The notes: generated from the letters alone by a model not told the origin. A stretch of 14,753 nucleotides of DNA from Chrysochromulina tobinii (GCA_001275005.1 JWZX01002092.1:1-14753), one strand, 5' to 3'. Shown: positions 7,434-14,562, numbered from the stretch's first letter. A program made the numbers and translations.

Positions 7434-8515
7434 TCGCCGCCACCGCCGCCGCCACCGCCGCTGCCAGCTTGGGAACCTGTGATGGGCGCTGTACTGGGCA
7501 CGCCGGCGGTGGCGCCGCCCGCCAAGCCGTTGCCCACGGCCCCGAGGAAGCTGCTCCCCTCCATACTCCACATGGGGCTACCCCCGCCGCTCCGGCCCTC
7601 CCCCGCCTCTTCCCATTCCGAAGCCCAGTCCGAAGAACCGATCGTAGACCCGAGGCCGAGGCTCTGGCCGAGCCCAACACGGCGCGCCGGACTGCTCGGC
7701 AGCGACGCCGGACTCGCCGGGCGATGCTCAACACGGCGCGCCGCCGCGAGCTCCAGAGGTTCCGGAGGTCCTTCGATCGCCTGGGGCGGCGCGACCTGGC
7801 TCGCAGGCAGGCTCTCATCGAGCCCGACGCTCTGGCTCTGGCTGGGTAAGCTCGAGTTCAAGCCGAGATTGCCACCGAGATTGCCACCGAGATTGCCTCC
7901 GAGATTGCCGAGATTGCCACCGAGATTGCCACCGAGATTGCCGAGATTGTCACCGAGATTGGGTAAGCTCGAGTTCAAGCCGAGGCTCACGCCGAGGCTG
8001 CGGCTCTCGCTCGGAAGGCTCTGGCCGAGCTCGATGATCGGGTCGGGCGGCGGCACGCCTTCGAAGCCGAGCTCGATCGAATCGTCCAGTTGAAACTCGT
8101 CCGCATCGACGACCTCCTCGTCGTCCTCGTTCTCCTGCTCCTCCTTGTCCTCCTCCTCCATGTTGTCGACCGCCTTGTCTGCCGAGCCCACCGGTGCGAT
8201 GATGCGCCCGCTCCCGCCGCCGACGGCAGGCACTGGAGGCTTAGGCGGGCTCGAGCTGCTCGACACGCGCTGCTCCCATGATGCGGCGAGCGCGCATCGC
8301 CGCGGCGGTGACGGCACACCGGGCAAGGAACCGCCAGAACTGCGGAAGGTATCGAGCTCACGTTGCCGTGTCGCGCGCTGCTCCTCGGCCCAAGCGGCAT
8401 CGGCGGCCTGCTGGGCTTCCGGCGTCACTGTGCACACTTCACAGGCGCAGAGCGTCTTCAGCTTGCCCGACTTGGAGCAGCGCTTGGCGTCGTAGCTCTC
8501 ACTGACCGGGGGCAT
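4550..8515 (-). CDS. Five-exon gene for a ~1151-residue coiled-coil protein
   Basis: Assembled from consistent GT-AG junctions, all phase 0: exon 1 8515-7307 (403 codons), exon 2 7197-5740 (486), exon 3 5625-5341 (95), exon 4 5248-5165 (28), exon 5 4969-4550 (139 plus stop). I chose ATG 8515; the frame continues upstream but without another ATG. Order: a Cys-bearing N-terminus (C13, C23, C25, C28); acidic stretch 119-145; Asn-Leu-Gly-Gly repeats about 186-218; Ser/Pro-rich linker; a polyglycine run just before residue 382; then near-continuous Ala/Glu/Arg/Gln heptads from about 382 through exon 4 into exon 5, with 20 consecutive Gln in exon 2. The C-terminus (about 1080-1151) is less repetitive and ends NAQQLIWS. 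It resembles structural or tethering coiled-coil proteins (golgin-, centrosome- or basal-body-like) by composition only. The Cys cluster might bind metal; that is inference. Splice sites need transcript support. Confidence 0.78.
4970..5164 (-). other. Intron 4 of the coiled-coil gene (195 nt)
   Basis: Donor GGGCAG|GTACGC and acceptor TGTGCACAG|GTGCGC, with CAGGTACGC and CAGGTGCGC at the two junctions (8 of 9). It contains six 10-bp units (plus-strand CGGCAATCAG with one CGGCCATCAG, 5005-5064) and GATGAT-rich sequence next to the donor. An in-frame TGA lies one codon after GTACGC. Confidence 0.78.
5005..5064 (-). repeat. 10-bp minisatellite in intron 4
   Basis: Six tandem units of CGGCAATCAG on the plus strand (the first is CGGCCATCAG); the sense strand is CTGATTGCCG. 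Degenerate copies continue on both sides. Confidence 0.9.
5249..5340 (-). other. Intron 3 of the coiled-coil gene (92 nt)
   Basis: Donor TTGCAG|GTGCGT is near consensus; the acceptor is GAGTCGCAG. CTCGAGTTGCAG precedes the donor and CTCGAGTCGCAG ends the intron (11 of 12 identical). Most of the intron is six 10-bp units, sense CTGATGAGCA (plus-strand TGCTCATCAG, 5271-5330). Confidence 0.8.
5271..5330 (-). repeat. 10-bp minisatellite in intron 3
   Basis: Five tandem TGCTCATCAG units and a sixth, AGCTCATCAG, on the plus strand; the sense strand is CTGATGAGCA. Confidence 0.93.
5626..5739 (-). other. Intron 2 of the coiled-coil gene (114 nt)
   Basis: Donor TTCAAG|GTGCTTGG and acceptor GTGCATGCAG|GTGCTCGAGG, with AGGTGCT at both junctions. 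The sense strand has two CTGATTGC words followed by CACTCAGTG-like words at about 10-nt spacing. Read-through meets TGA 16 codons after the donor, so splicing is needed to continue the coiled coil. Confidence 0.8.
6112..6155 (-). repeat. 21-bp tandem repeat encoding one heptad per unit
   Basis: Two copies of CTCAGCAGCTCGCGCCTCGA plus one base, encoding the sense heptad LEARAAE twice. The unit length equals exactly one coiled-coil heptad. Confidence 0.8.
6556..6633 (-). repeat. CTG/CAG microsatellite encoding polyglutamine
   Basis: Twenty uninterrupted CTG units at 6556-6615, then AAG, then five CTG at 6619-6633. In the sense frame this is five Gln, one Leu and twenty Gln inside the exon 2 coiled coil. 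Confidence 0.95.
7110..7172 (-). repeat. Three 21-bp repeats encoding heptads
   Basis: Three perfect units beginning at 7110, 7131 and 7152 on the plus strand. In the sense frame they give the heptad NHNLEER three times. The array is bordered on both sides by identical DNA coding ARAAELEE (about 7083-7109 and 7167-7194). The in-frame heptad lengthens the coil without changing register. Confidence 0.92.
7198..7306 (-). other. Intron 1 of the coiled-coil gene (109 nt)
   Basis: Donor GAG|GTGGAGGCAG and acceptor CCCCATCAG|GTGGAGGCA. The 11-mer AGGTGGAGGCA is present at both junctions. The donor half carries a 12-bp minisatellite (sense GCCGAGATTGCC, about four units, 7246-7297). The acceptor half contains CCTGATGG and CTTGATTG. 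It joins ...ERRGE to VEARAAELEE without breaking the heptads. Confidence 0.8.
7246..7297 (-). repeat. 12-bp minisatellite in intron 1
   Basis: About four tandem GGCAATCTCGGC units on the plus strand, the last ending as GGCAATCTGCC. This is the same 12-mer family as the coding array at 7868-7959 but in opposite orientation to the gene. Confidence 0.85.
7391..7432 (-). repeat. GCC/GGC microsatellite encoding polyglycine
   Basis: Fourteen uninterrupted GCC units, followed by an interrupted GCC/ACC/ATC continuation to about 7470. In the sense frame it is a long glycine run with one Asp, separating the disordered N-terminal region from the coiled coil. Confidence 0.95.
7843..7984 (-). repeat. Coding 12-bp minisatellite flanked by 25-bp direct repeats
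   Basis: The array at 7868-7959 encodes Asn-Leu-Gly-Gly and shortened Asn-Leu-Gly units (sense GGCAATCTCGGT, 12 bp, with 9-bp variants). It is bordered by perfect 25-bp direct repeats at 7843-7867 and 7960-7984, both coding LGLNSSLP. Confidence 0.9.
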
Positions 8516-9127
8516 GATGATAGAGCTTCGCAGAGCTGCAGCGGCCGTTCCGCGAAGCCCAGGAGGGAAGGACCGGCCCAAGTGCCTATAGAGACGGGCG
8601 TTCTCTCCAAGCGTGGCGGAGTGCGTAGACTTCCCGCTCGGTTTCAAAGTCAAGACAAGTCAAGTCAAGTTTACTTGGACTTGCTTGGAGCGCCGCGAAA
8701 GATCAGTAGGCACAAGACACACAAGCGTGTCAAATCACAACGAGGTCACAAGAGGACTGAGTCAGAGCATCTCCGGTTTGGCGAGAATATCCACATGTTC
8801 CATGCGCGGTTCGTAGCTCGACGATCGTCTCCATTTCGAATTTGCGCTCGTTCCGAAACGGTTCATTCTGACAATGACGACCGAAATCATTACAAGTGTA
8901 CAAATTGGAATACCTTTTCACCTTTTTATGTGAGTAGCGGGGCGGTGAACAGGCTGGGCGGCGCCCGGCAGAGCGCGGCAACATCTCGGCCGTGTTTCGG
9001 CCCAAAATAGATGAGTTTCGGCCCAAAATAGATGAGTTTCGGCCCAAAATAGATGAGTTTCGGCAGGGAGAGTCGATGCGCGGCTAGGTGAGGGCTTAAG
9101 GGAGAGACGATGCGGCTGGGTGAGGGC
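8516..9127. other. Intergenic: 5' region of coiled-coil gene and 3' region of channel gene
   Basis: About 610 bp between two minus-strand genes. 8650-8690 has repeated CAAGT words (TCAAGACAAGTCAAGTCAAG). The 21-bp array at 8994-9056 and the tandem duplication at 9066-9131 lie at the channel's 3' side. The plus-strand frame 8363-9010 and small minus frames have no features I would call coding. Confidence 0.6.
8994..9056. repeat. Three 21-bp tandem repeats
   Basis: Units GTTTCGGCCCAAAATAGATG plus A at 8994, 9015 and 9036, identical, followed by a partial fourth at 9057. They sit about 70 bp past the channel's stop codon, probably in its 3' UTR or just beyond. Confidence 0.93.
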
Positions 9128-9131
9128 TTAG
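9066..9131. repeat. Tandem duplication of about 33 bp covering the channel stop codon
   Basis: 9066-9099 and 9100-9131 share GGGAGAG.CGATGCG..GCT.GG then TGAGGGCTTA with few differences. The TTA at 9128-9130 is the channel's TAA stop on the minus strand; the matching TTA at 9096-9098 lies outside the ORF. Confidence 0.85.
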
Positions 9132-10642
9132 CGCCCCTGAGGCTTCCCAAGGTGTATTGGTGGTGGTTCGCGCCTCTCGCCAGGAAGGGCTTGCAGCTTG
9201 ATCATTTTGTCGAGCACCTGGCCGAGCTTAGCCTCGAGTCGCAGCATTGACTGTTCCATCCGATCGACGCGCCTCGTCACAAGCTCCGCGTCAAACAGAG
9301 GGACCGCGCCCGCGACGGCGCCCCGGGCATAGCTGGAGAGCTCGAGCTCGACCATCTTTTCGTCTTGTACCCGATCCCCCGGAGCCAGCTGAGGCCTTGG
9401 CGCCTTGGCCACCTCCGCCTTCACATACTCGATGAGCTCCGTCACCTCGGGATCCTTGAGGCCATCGGGCGGCGGCGCGACAAAGTTGTCGAGGAGTACG
9501 GCCACGATGACGTTGGAGAGCACAAACTGCGTCAGGATGGCGAATGAGATGTAGAAGAATGACACCGCGAGCGTGCTCCTCTGATACAGCCCGAAGAGAA
9601 GTGTTCGACAGATGGCCTCTGCCCACGAGTCACCAGTCATCACCTGGAAGAGCGTGTACATCGCGCGCGTGTAGGTGCCGTAGTACTCGATGCCGTGCGT
9701 GTAGCCGCGCGGCGTGATCGAAGACACCACATGCGAAAGGCTGTCAACGTCGTCCGTCATGTAGGTGCCGTTGATGCCAAACTCGCGGAAGAGCTCGACG
9801 GCGAGGATGGCGTAGATGCAGAAGAAGATGAAGAGGATCACGAAGGCGTTCGCGACGCCCGGAACGGACGCGAGCAGCGCCATGATGATCTTGTTCAGCG
9901 ACTTGATCCGCTTGAAGAGGCGGAAGACGCGGAATGCTCGTAGCAGCTTGAGCTGAGAAATGGGGCCTGAAACGCCTGCCAACAGGATGACGCCCACCCC
10001 GGTGATGAAAAAGTCGAAAACGTTCCACCCGCTCTCCCAAAACGCTCGGCCAAAGCCGTAGCCGTACATGTTCCACAGCAGCTCAACCAGGAAGAGTACG
10101 TTGAACACGGTGTCCGCGCCGTCCCAAAAGCTGGCATATTTCAAATGGCTACGGTCGGCGTCGATCTCCTTCTCCACAATGTTGACGATGAAGTTGGCGA
10201 TGATGATGCCGGCGACGGTCCAGACGACTATGGGATGACAGTAGTAGCGGCGCACCTCCCGTTGAAAAGGCAGCGGTTTGTTTTGGCCCAGGATCGAGTG
10301 CCTCAAGAAGGGCTCGGACGGCTTGTAATCCTCTAGATAGTCCATCAGCTTCGAGAGGCCATACACGTCGATCCCGTTGCACTTCCCGTCCTCATCTACG
10401 AGTTTCGTGTTCCGATTGACGAGCGGGCCGCACTCGGCGATCAAGCGCTCAGACTGCTTCCCCGTCACTCCCCGACCCAGCTGCTCGAAGCCGCTCACCA
10501 TCTCCTCTGGATCAAGTACACCGCTTTCGTTGGTGTCGATCTTTATGAAGGCTTTCCAAACTTTGTGGTCGACACCCTGAGGGAGATCCTCAGTGTTGCC
10601 CCTTTTGCGCAACGCTTTGACTATTGCTGCTGTCCTTGACAT
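9128..10642 (-). CDS. EF-hand single-domain voltage-gated cation channel
   Basis: A 504-residue intronless ORF from ATG 10642. It predicts a six-helix ion-channel domain that must tetramerise to form a Na+ and/or Ca2+ channel in the plasma or flagellar membrane. A canonical EF-hand loop DTNESGVLDPEE is at 36-47; a less regular acidic loop (VDEDGKCNGID) is at 82-92. S1 about 136-156, S2 176-192, S3 205-223. S4 has charges every third residue (R235, R238, R241, K244, plus R245 and K247). S5 is about 261-286. The pore loop reads TLFQVMTGDSWAEA with T336, D338 and W340, matching the T-x-[D/E]-x-W filter pattern of CatSper/Cav/bacterial Nav relatives. S6 is about 360-388 with the conserved Asn377. 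Residues 453-485 form a coiled coil (RRVDRMEQSMLRLEAKLGQV), as in bacterial Nav channels where it helps tetramer assembly. Selectivity cannot be fixed from sequence. The length is about one quarter of a four-domain Nav/Cav, and nothing suggests truncation. Confidence 0.95.
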   Translation of the reverse strand: MSRTAAIVKALRKRGNTEDLPQGVDHKVWKAFIKIDTNESGVLDPEEMVSGFEQLGRGVTGKQSERLIAECGPLVNRNTKLVDEDGKCNGIDVYGLSKLMDYLEDYKPSEPFLRHSILGQNKPLPFQREVRRYYCHPIVVWTVAGIIIANFIVNIVEKEIDADRSHLKYASFWDGADTVFNVLFLVELLWNMYGYGFGRAFWESGWNVFDFFITGVGVILLAGVSGPISQLKLLRAFRVFRLFKRIKSLNKIIMALLASVPGVANAFVILFIFFCIYAILAVELFREFGINGTYMTDDVDSLSHVVSSITPRGYTHGIEYYGTYTRAMYTLFQVMTGDSWAEAICRTLLFGLYQRSTLAVSFFYISFAILTQFVLSNVIVAVLLDNFVAPPPDGLKDPEVTELIEYVKAEVAKAPRPQLAPGDRVQDEKMVELELSSYARGAVAGAVPLFDAELVTRRVDRMEQSMLRLEAKLGQVLDKMIKLQALPGERREPPPIHLGKPQGR

Positions 10643-11435
10643 GCCGCCGCGCTGCTGCCCTTGTGGGCAGCCTTGCTAAGAGCGCCCAGGCCAGATTCCA
10701 TTAAATATTGAGAATTGTTATTGCACCCAAATATTGTGGTTACATGTACATAGGAACCTACTGTTCGTTGTCCCGGGCGTCAGTGAGCGAGAAAATGCGA
10801 GTTACACACGCTGGCCGTTTAGTCGTTTCTAGGTACACAAGTTTGTGACCGGTACCGGTACGGATTCTTTTATCCGGTCTACCACTTCCGGTCCCAAACT
10901 TGCGACATGACACAAGACACATGTACATGTACACCTATCTGGGGTTCTGGGCCCCCCACGTGACGTCGGTCTCGAGAGGCTTGCGTGAACCCCCAGGTGA
11001 ACGAGGCGTGACTTCATGTGCGGTGTGTTGTGAAATGAACATTATGCCATCCGTCGTTCTGGACGTGTTGATGTGTGAATGTGTCTTGGGTTAGGGTTGG
11101 CAAAAATGGGCTGTGAACTCGATCCTTCAAAAGGATTCTAGTAATGAACAAACTAAATGAACTAAAGCCCCACCCAAAAAGGGCAATTTTTCAGTGTTGG
11201 GGAGAAAGGAAAAGGGGGGGGCGCGCGCAGCGCGCGGGGGCGCGGAGCGCCCGAGGGCGCCGCCGGAGGCGGCGCCGGAGGCGCGGCGATGCGCCGGAGG
11301 CGCATAGGAACTTATAGATACGACTGGGAGCGATTTCTTAGATTTCATCACATACATTGCCGCATCCACAGACCTGCCCGCGAGCATGGTGCATGCATGT
11401 GCTCAACACAGTGACTTGGGATGGCATGCTTCTCT
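10643..11435. other. Gene-poor stretch upstream of the channel gene
   Basis: 10690-10760 is A/T-rich (CATTAAATATTGAG, CAAATATTGTGG) and is the likely promoter side of the channel. 10850-10860 holds CCGGTACCGG and 10918-10932 the palindromic ACATGTACATGTACA. 11214-11310 is the GC palindrome cluster. I see no supported gene; short open frames are featureless. Confidence 0.6.
11222..11305. repeat. Cluster of GC palindromes with GGA loops
   Basis: Four perfect hairpins in a row share the loop GGA. They are GGGCGC/GCGCCC (11238-11252); GGCGCCGCC and its complement (11256-11276); GCGCC/GGCGC (11272-11284); ATGCGCC/GGCGCAT (11289-11305). A GCGCGC-A-GCGCGC palindrome and a G-run precede them. Confidence 0.9.
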
Positions 11436-12250
11436 GTGTTGCATGAGTCCATACGGTCCCTAGACTCGATCTAGGGCCCTCCAGCTATGTGCTGTCTCGC
11501 GATCCTTAGAGATCATGTTCATCGAAATTGACCTTAGACAATAAGTAGCTCGACATGCGAGCCATAGCCGGATTTTGATACACATCTCCAAGGATCGAGA
11601 GATAGTGCATAGCTGGAGGGCCATTGATCGAGTCTGGGGATCATATGGTGTCATACGACACCGAGAATCACGCCATCACAGGTCGCTCTACGTGCCCCTA
11701 GTACCAAAATGCGACCAAAACGCGACGTCACAGGTCGTACTCGGGGTCACAATTGTGACATCTGAGTGGCGAGAGTGACCTGTACTGGCGTGATTTTCGG
11801 TGTTGTATGAGTCCATACGGTCCCTAGACTCGATCTAGGGCCCTCCAGCTATGTGCTGTCTCGCGATCCTTAGAGATGTTCATCGAAATTGACCTTGGAC
11901 AATAAGTAGCTCGACGTGCGAGCCATAGCCGGATTTTGATGCACATCTCCAAGGATCGAGAGATAGTGCATAGCTGGAGGGCCATTGATCGAGTCTGGGG
12001 ATCATATGGTGTCATACGACACCGAGAAGCACGCCATCACAGGTCGCTCTGCATGCCCCTAGTACCGAAATGCGACCAAAACGCGACCTCACAGGCCGTA
12101 CTCGGGGTCACAATGTGACATTTGAGTGGCGACAGTGACTTGGGATGGCGTGATTCTCTGTGTTGTATGAGTCCATACGGTCCCTAGACTCGATTTAGGG
12201 CCCTCCAGCTATGTGCTGTCTCGCGATCCTTGGAGATATTCATCGAAATC
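11411..12250. mobile_element. Tandem array of a foldback (MITE-like) element, about 2.3 copies
   Basis: A unit of about 360 bp recurs: the landmark GAGTCCATACGGTCCC occurs at 11445, 11809 and 12169 (spacing 364 and 360). Each full unit is itself an inverted repeat. In copy 1 the left arm 11436-11527 pairs with 11572-11661 over about 90 bp at roughly 80% identity, and weaker pairing extends to 11411 and 11684. Copy 2 spans 11800-12022. Copy 3 has only the left arm (12160 to about 12250). No transposase ORF is present; the short open frames inside are repeat by-products. It resembles a non-autonomous foldback element or a satellite derived from one. Confidence 0.8.
11746..11759. repeat. 14-bp perfect palindrome in the array spacer
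   Basis: GTCACAATTGTGAC. The matching site in the next unit is GTCACAATGTGAC, one T shorter, which destroys the perfect symmetry. Confidence 0.85.
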
Positions 12251-12427
12251 CGGCTTCGCCTCGCGAATATCGACCCGTGCGAACGTTTGGCCACACAGCT
12301 CCACAAATCGAGCTCCAAAACACTTTCTCTCGCCTGTAATCGATAAAGAGTCTCTTATAGAGTGGTGTGCGATCCTAAGTTAAAGAGTGATCGACGTATG
12401 ACGCACACTGCAGTACGGAAACCTACA

Positions 12428-12898
12428 TTATGCACACAAGATGCCCTGTACGACGCACGCGAGCATGCACAGTGCTCCCCTACGCAAGAAGAGTGATGCT
12501 CTCCGATCATCAGCCCAGTCAGGATAACTCATGAGGCGACTCCGGCATGCCGTGAGCCGCCCATGCGACGCTATCTGCGCTGTCCTGGAGCCATCTGCTG
12601 TCCTGCGCGTCGTGCGCTGCGGGCGGTGCTGCAGCCACACACTGCAGTCAACGCCTTGGAGCACGTTCATCGGCCCGAGACGCAGCATTCGCATATCATC
12701 ATCGGGAACGAGCTGGCCGAAGCGGATGCCGGGCAGCGCGATGCTGCGGATGAAGCGAAGCCGCGCCGTGTCATGCTTGTTGTATCGGCCACTCACTGCG
12801 CGGCCGCCAGCTGATCGCTTTGCGATCTTCGCAAGTATGGAGCGAAGCTCGGCATCTTCGATGACGAGTTCCTCTGACTTGGGAAGGTTCAGTGACAT
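12428..12898 (-). CDS. Weak hypothetical ORF
   Basis: A minus-strand ORF of 156 residues from ATG 12898 to 12428. The first about 80 residues (beginning MSLNLPKSEELVIEDAELRS, later RSIALPGIRFGQLVPDDD) have balanced composition and look coding. The remainder is Arg/Thr/Cys-rich and may be intron or 3' sequence read through. I recognise no family. The plus strand is also open here (12531-13196), but less convincingly. It could be a fragment of a repeat-borne gene. Confidence 0.35.
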   Translation of the reverse strand: MSLNLPKSEELVIEDAELRSILAKIAKRSAGGRAVSGRYNKHDTARLRFIRSIALPGIRFGQLVPDDDMRMLRLGPMNVLQGVDCSVWLQHRPQRTTRRTADGSRTAQIASHGRLTACRSRLMSYPDWADDRRASLFLRRGALCMLACVVQGILCA

Positions 12899-12925
12899 CG
12901 TGACTATGAACGAAGCGCTACACCA

Positions 12926-12986
12926 GTGCGCCGCAACGCTACGCAAGTGCGCCGCAACGCTACGCCACTTGCGCCGCAACGCTCAG
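12926..12986. repeat. 21-bp tandem repeat, three copies
   Basis: GTGCGCCGCAACGCTACGCA plus one base at 12926-12946, a near-identical copy at 12947-12967, and a degenerate third starting at 12968. It lies just upstream of the hypothetical minus-strand ORF. Confidence 0.85.
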
Positions 12987-13024
12987 CCCAGCGCGGAAAA
13001 ATCGCCTTCCCCGGAAAAGTACAG

Positions 13025-13162
13025 TACCGGTACCGGGTACCGTGTGTCCCGTGTGTGTCCCGGCTCCCCCCGGTGTCTTTTTACCGGTACCGGGTACCCG
13101 GCGGTACCGGTAAAAACCGGTACAGTACGGGAAAGGCCAAAGGGTACGGTACCGGGTACCCG
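13025..13162. repeat. GGTACC-rich palindrome cluster
   Basis: Seven GGTACC sites within about 140 bp (13029, 13036, 13086, 13093, 13103, 13148 and 13155). It includes a perfect 14-bp inverted repeat TTTTTACCGGTACC (13078-13091) pairing with 13103-13116 across an 11-nt loop. The related ACCGGTACCGGTA sits near 10850, so the motif is dispersed in the window. Confidence 0.9.
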
Positions 13163-13212
13163 GCATGCCAGGCACGACCTTTTCATCTGTGAATGATTTA
13201 CATGTGTGCTGA

Positions 13213-14562
13213 TCAGAACGGCCCCTTGTAAAAAACTTTTGGCTGACGGAACAGACGTATCCTCCGTGCCGATTGCTCAAGGATGCTGCGCGCCCTGGCC
13301 CAGATGCTGTCCGCCGCTGACAAGTTCAGCGAGGCATTTGCTATCGCCAACAACTGGGCACGCGTCTCTTTTGACAGGTCAGGCACCACCTCGGCTACCC
13401 GTGCCAAGTGATGTCGCAAGTACGTGCCGTTCAAAAAGTACTCGTCAGCGAGATCTCCCCCAGCCCCCTGCCACACCCATCTCGTTGCTACATGGACGAA
13501 GCCACGTTTCCATAGGATGTCGCGCACCTCCTGATTCTTTTCGAGCGCCGCCCCGGACTGCTCGACTTGAATAAGATATGCGGTCATGCGATCCCAGTCA
13601 ATGGTGCGCATCGCTACTGTTTCGGCCCCTTCCACATCCAAGCTCCAGAAGTCGAGGTGCGTCACGCCAGCAGTCGCCAGCATTGCGCTCAAATTAGCGC
13701 AAGGAATTCGCATTTGCACAGTGTGGCGGTTTGTGACGCGAGTCTTCGTCTCCAAGGCCCCGGCGGTCACCCACTTTTCCTCGAAGTAGCCACTTGCGGT
13801 CGTGCACCCTGGGACGATGCGTGCCAACCGTGAACATGGAACGCTGCCCTCAGGTTTCGGGCCCTTCTTCCAAGACAAGGGCACGCTGAAGTTCACGGTG
13901 CCTTGCCGCGCATCGCAAACTGCAAAAGAAAAGCTAAGGGCTCGAGGCCGGTTGCGGCAGAGCGTGCGAGCAAGGCTCGGAAGTGCCTCAACAAGAAGCC
14001 CGCGCCAGCCAAAACAGGCTTCCAGGAGGAAGGTGTTGCTGATCCCGACGCCGTCGCCGCCGCCCATCTCGAGAAATGTTGGCACGCGTGCCTCGCGGAC
14101 GGCCTCTTCAGTTACACCAGCCAGTAGCAGTGCGACCAATATATCTTGACCCTCTTGACTGCGGCCACACGTGCTCTTGTTCTTGTAATCCCAATAAGTG
14201 CCGTAGTCAGACGACGAGTTCGTGATGATTGGGCAGGTGCCGCAGCCGTTCGACCATACAATTGTAGACAGGTTGGCCTTGTTCCAGCGTGAGGAAGCAT
14301 TGAGCGTGTACTCTTGCGCGCCGCCGAAGCACGCTGGAAGCGGAGTCGACGCGGAGGGGTCGCGCATGTACGGCGACGTGAGGACGTTATGCGCGGCACG
14401 GCTACAGAACCGCGGAAACCTTGTGAACGACGAGTCGAAACAGACGCGGCGGCGGCATACAGCAGTACAGGCGGCCCACGCTGCTGCTGCGGCGCGTCCG
14501 TAAGTAAAAATGCTAAACGAGAATAGGAAGGTCCCACACACCAACCCAACGTAACACACCAT
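13213..14562 (-). CDS. FkbM-family methyltransferase, type II membrane protein
   Basis: 449 residues from ATG 14562. The frame extends upstream only from a GTG, so I prefer the ATG, which places the hydrophobic segment (residues 1-20, GLVCGTFLFSFSIFT) at the N-terminus as a signal anchor. Cys-rich stem 31-80. Catalytic region: SQEGQDILVALLLAG (135-149); SAM-binding motif I FLEMGGGDGVG (163-173, with E165 and D170); the following strand and acidic residue GLLVEA (188-193); and the FkbM hallmark LDFWSLDVEGAE (303-314). These fit the Methyltransf_21 (FkbM) family, S-adenosylmethionine-dependent enzymes that often methylate sugar hydroxyls. At least eight N-glycosylation sequons (for example at 88, 97, 115, 129, 224, 290, 378 and 409) support a Golgi/ER lumenal catalytic domain. 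A role in methylating glycans of cell-surface material is inference. No intron or break is seen. Confidence 0.93.
   Translation of the reverse strand: MVCYVGLVCGTFLFSFSIFTYGRAAAAAWAACTAVCRRRVCFDSSFTRFPRFCSRAAHNVLTSPYMRDPSASTPLPACFGGAQEYTLNASSRWNKANLSTIVWSNGCGTCPIITNSSSDYGTYWDYKNKSTCGRSQEGQDILVALLLAGVTEEAVREARVPTFLEMGGGDGVGISNTFLLEACFGWRGLLVEALPSLARTLCRNRPRALSFSFAVCDARQGTVNFSVPLSWKKGPKPEGSVPCSRLARIVPGCTTASGYFEEKWVTAGALETKTRVTNRHTVQMRIPCANLSAMLATAGVTHLDFWSLDVEGAETVAMRTIDWDRMTAYLIQVEQSGAALEKNQEVRDILWKRGFVHVATRWVWQGAGGDLADEYFLNGTYLRHHLARVAEVVPDLSKETRAQLLAIANASLNLSAADSIWARARSILEQSARRIRLFRQPKVFYKGPF

Noticed and set aside
5668-7482. Long plus-strand open frame of 604 codons, Leu/Arg-rich
   Set aside because: It is the antisense of coiled-coil exons 1 and 2. 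GAG and CAG codons read as CTC and CTG on the other strand, and it runs across introns 1 and 2. The minus strand has heptads and consistent splice joins.
7056-8093. Plus-strand Pro/Arg-rich open frame
   Set aside because: Antisense reading of microsatellite DNA (GCC run and 12-bp arrays); no protein-like composition.
11089-11100. Telomere-like GGGTTAGGGTTGG
   Set aside because: A single, imperfect occurrence with no tandem array.
11460-12015. Two similar short minus-strand ORFs (11460-11654 and 11824-12015)
   Set aside because: They are duplicates because they lie in the foldback array; the sequence follows the inverted repeat rather than protein constraint.
12531-13196. Plus-strand 221-codon open frame
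   Set aside because: It runs through the 21-bp repeats and GGTACC palindromes, giving Thr/Gly/Tyr/Arg repeats typical of non-coding repeat DNA.
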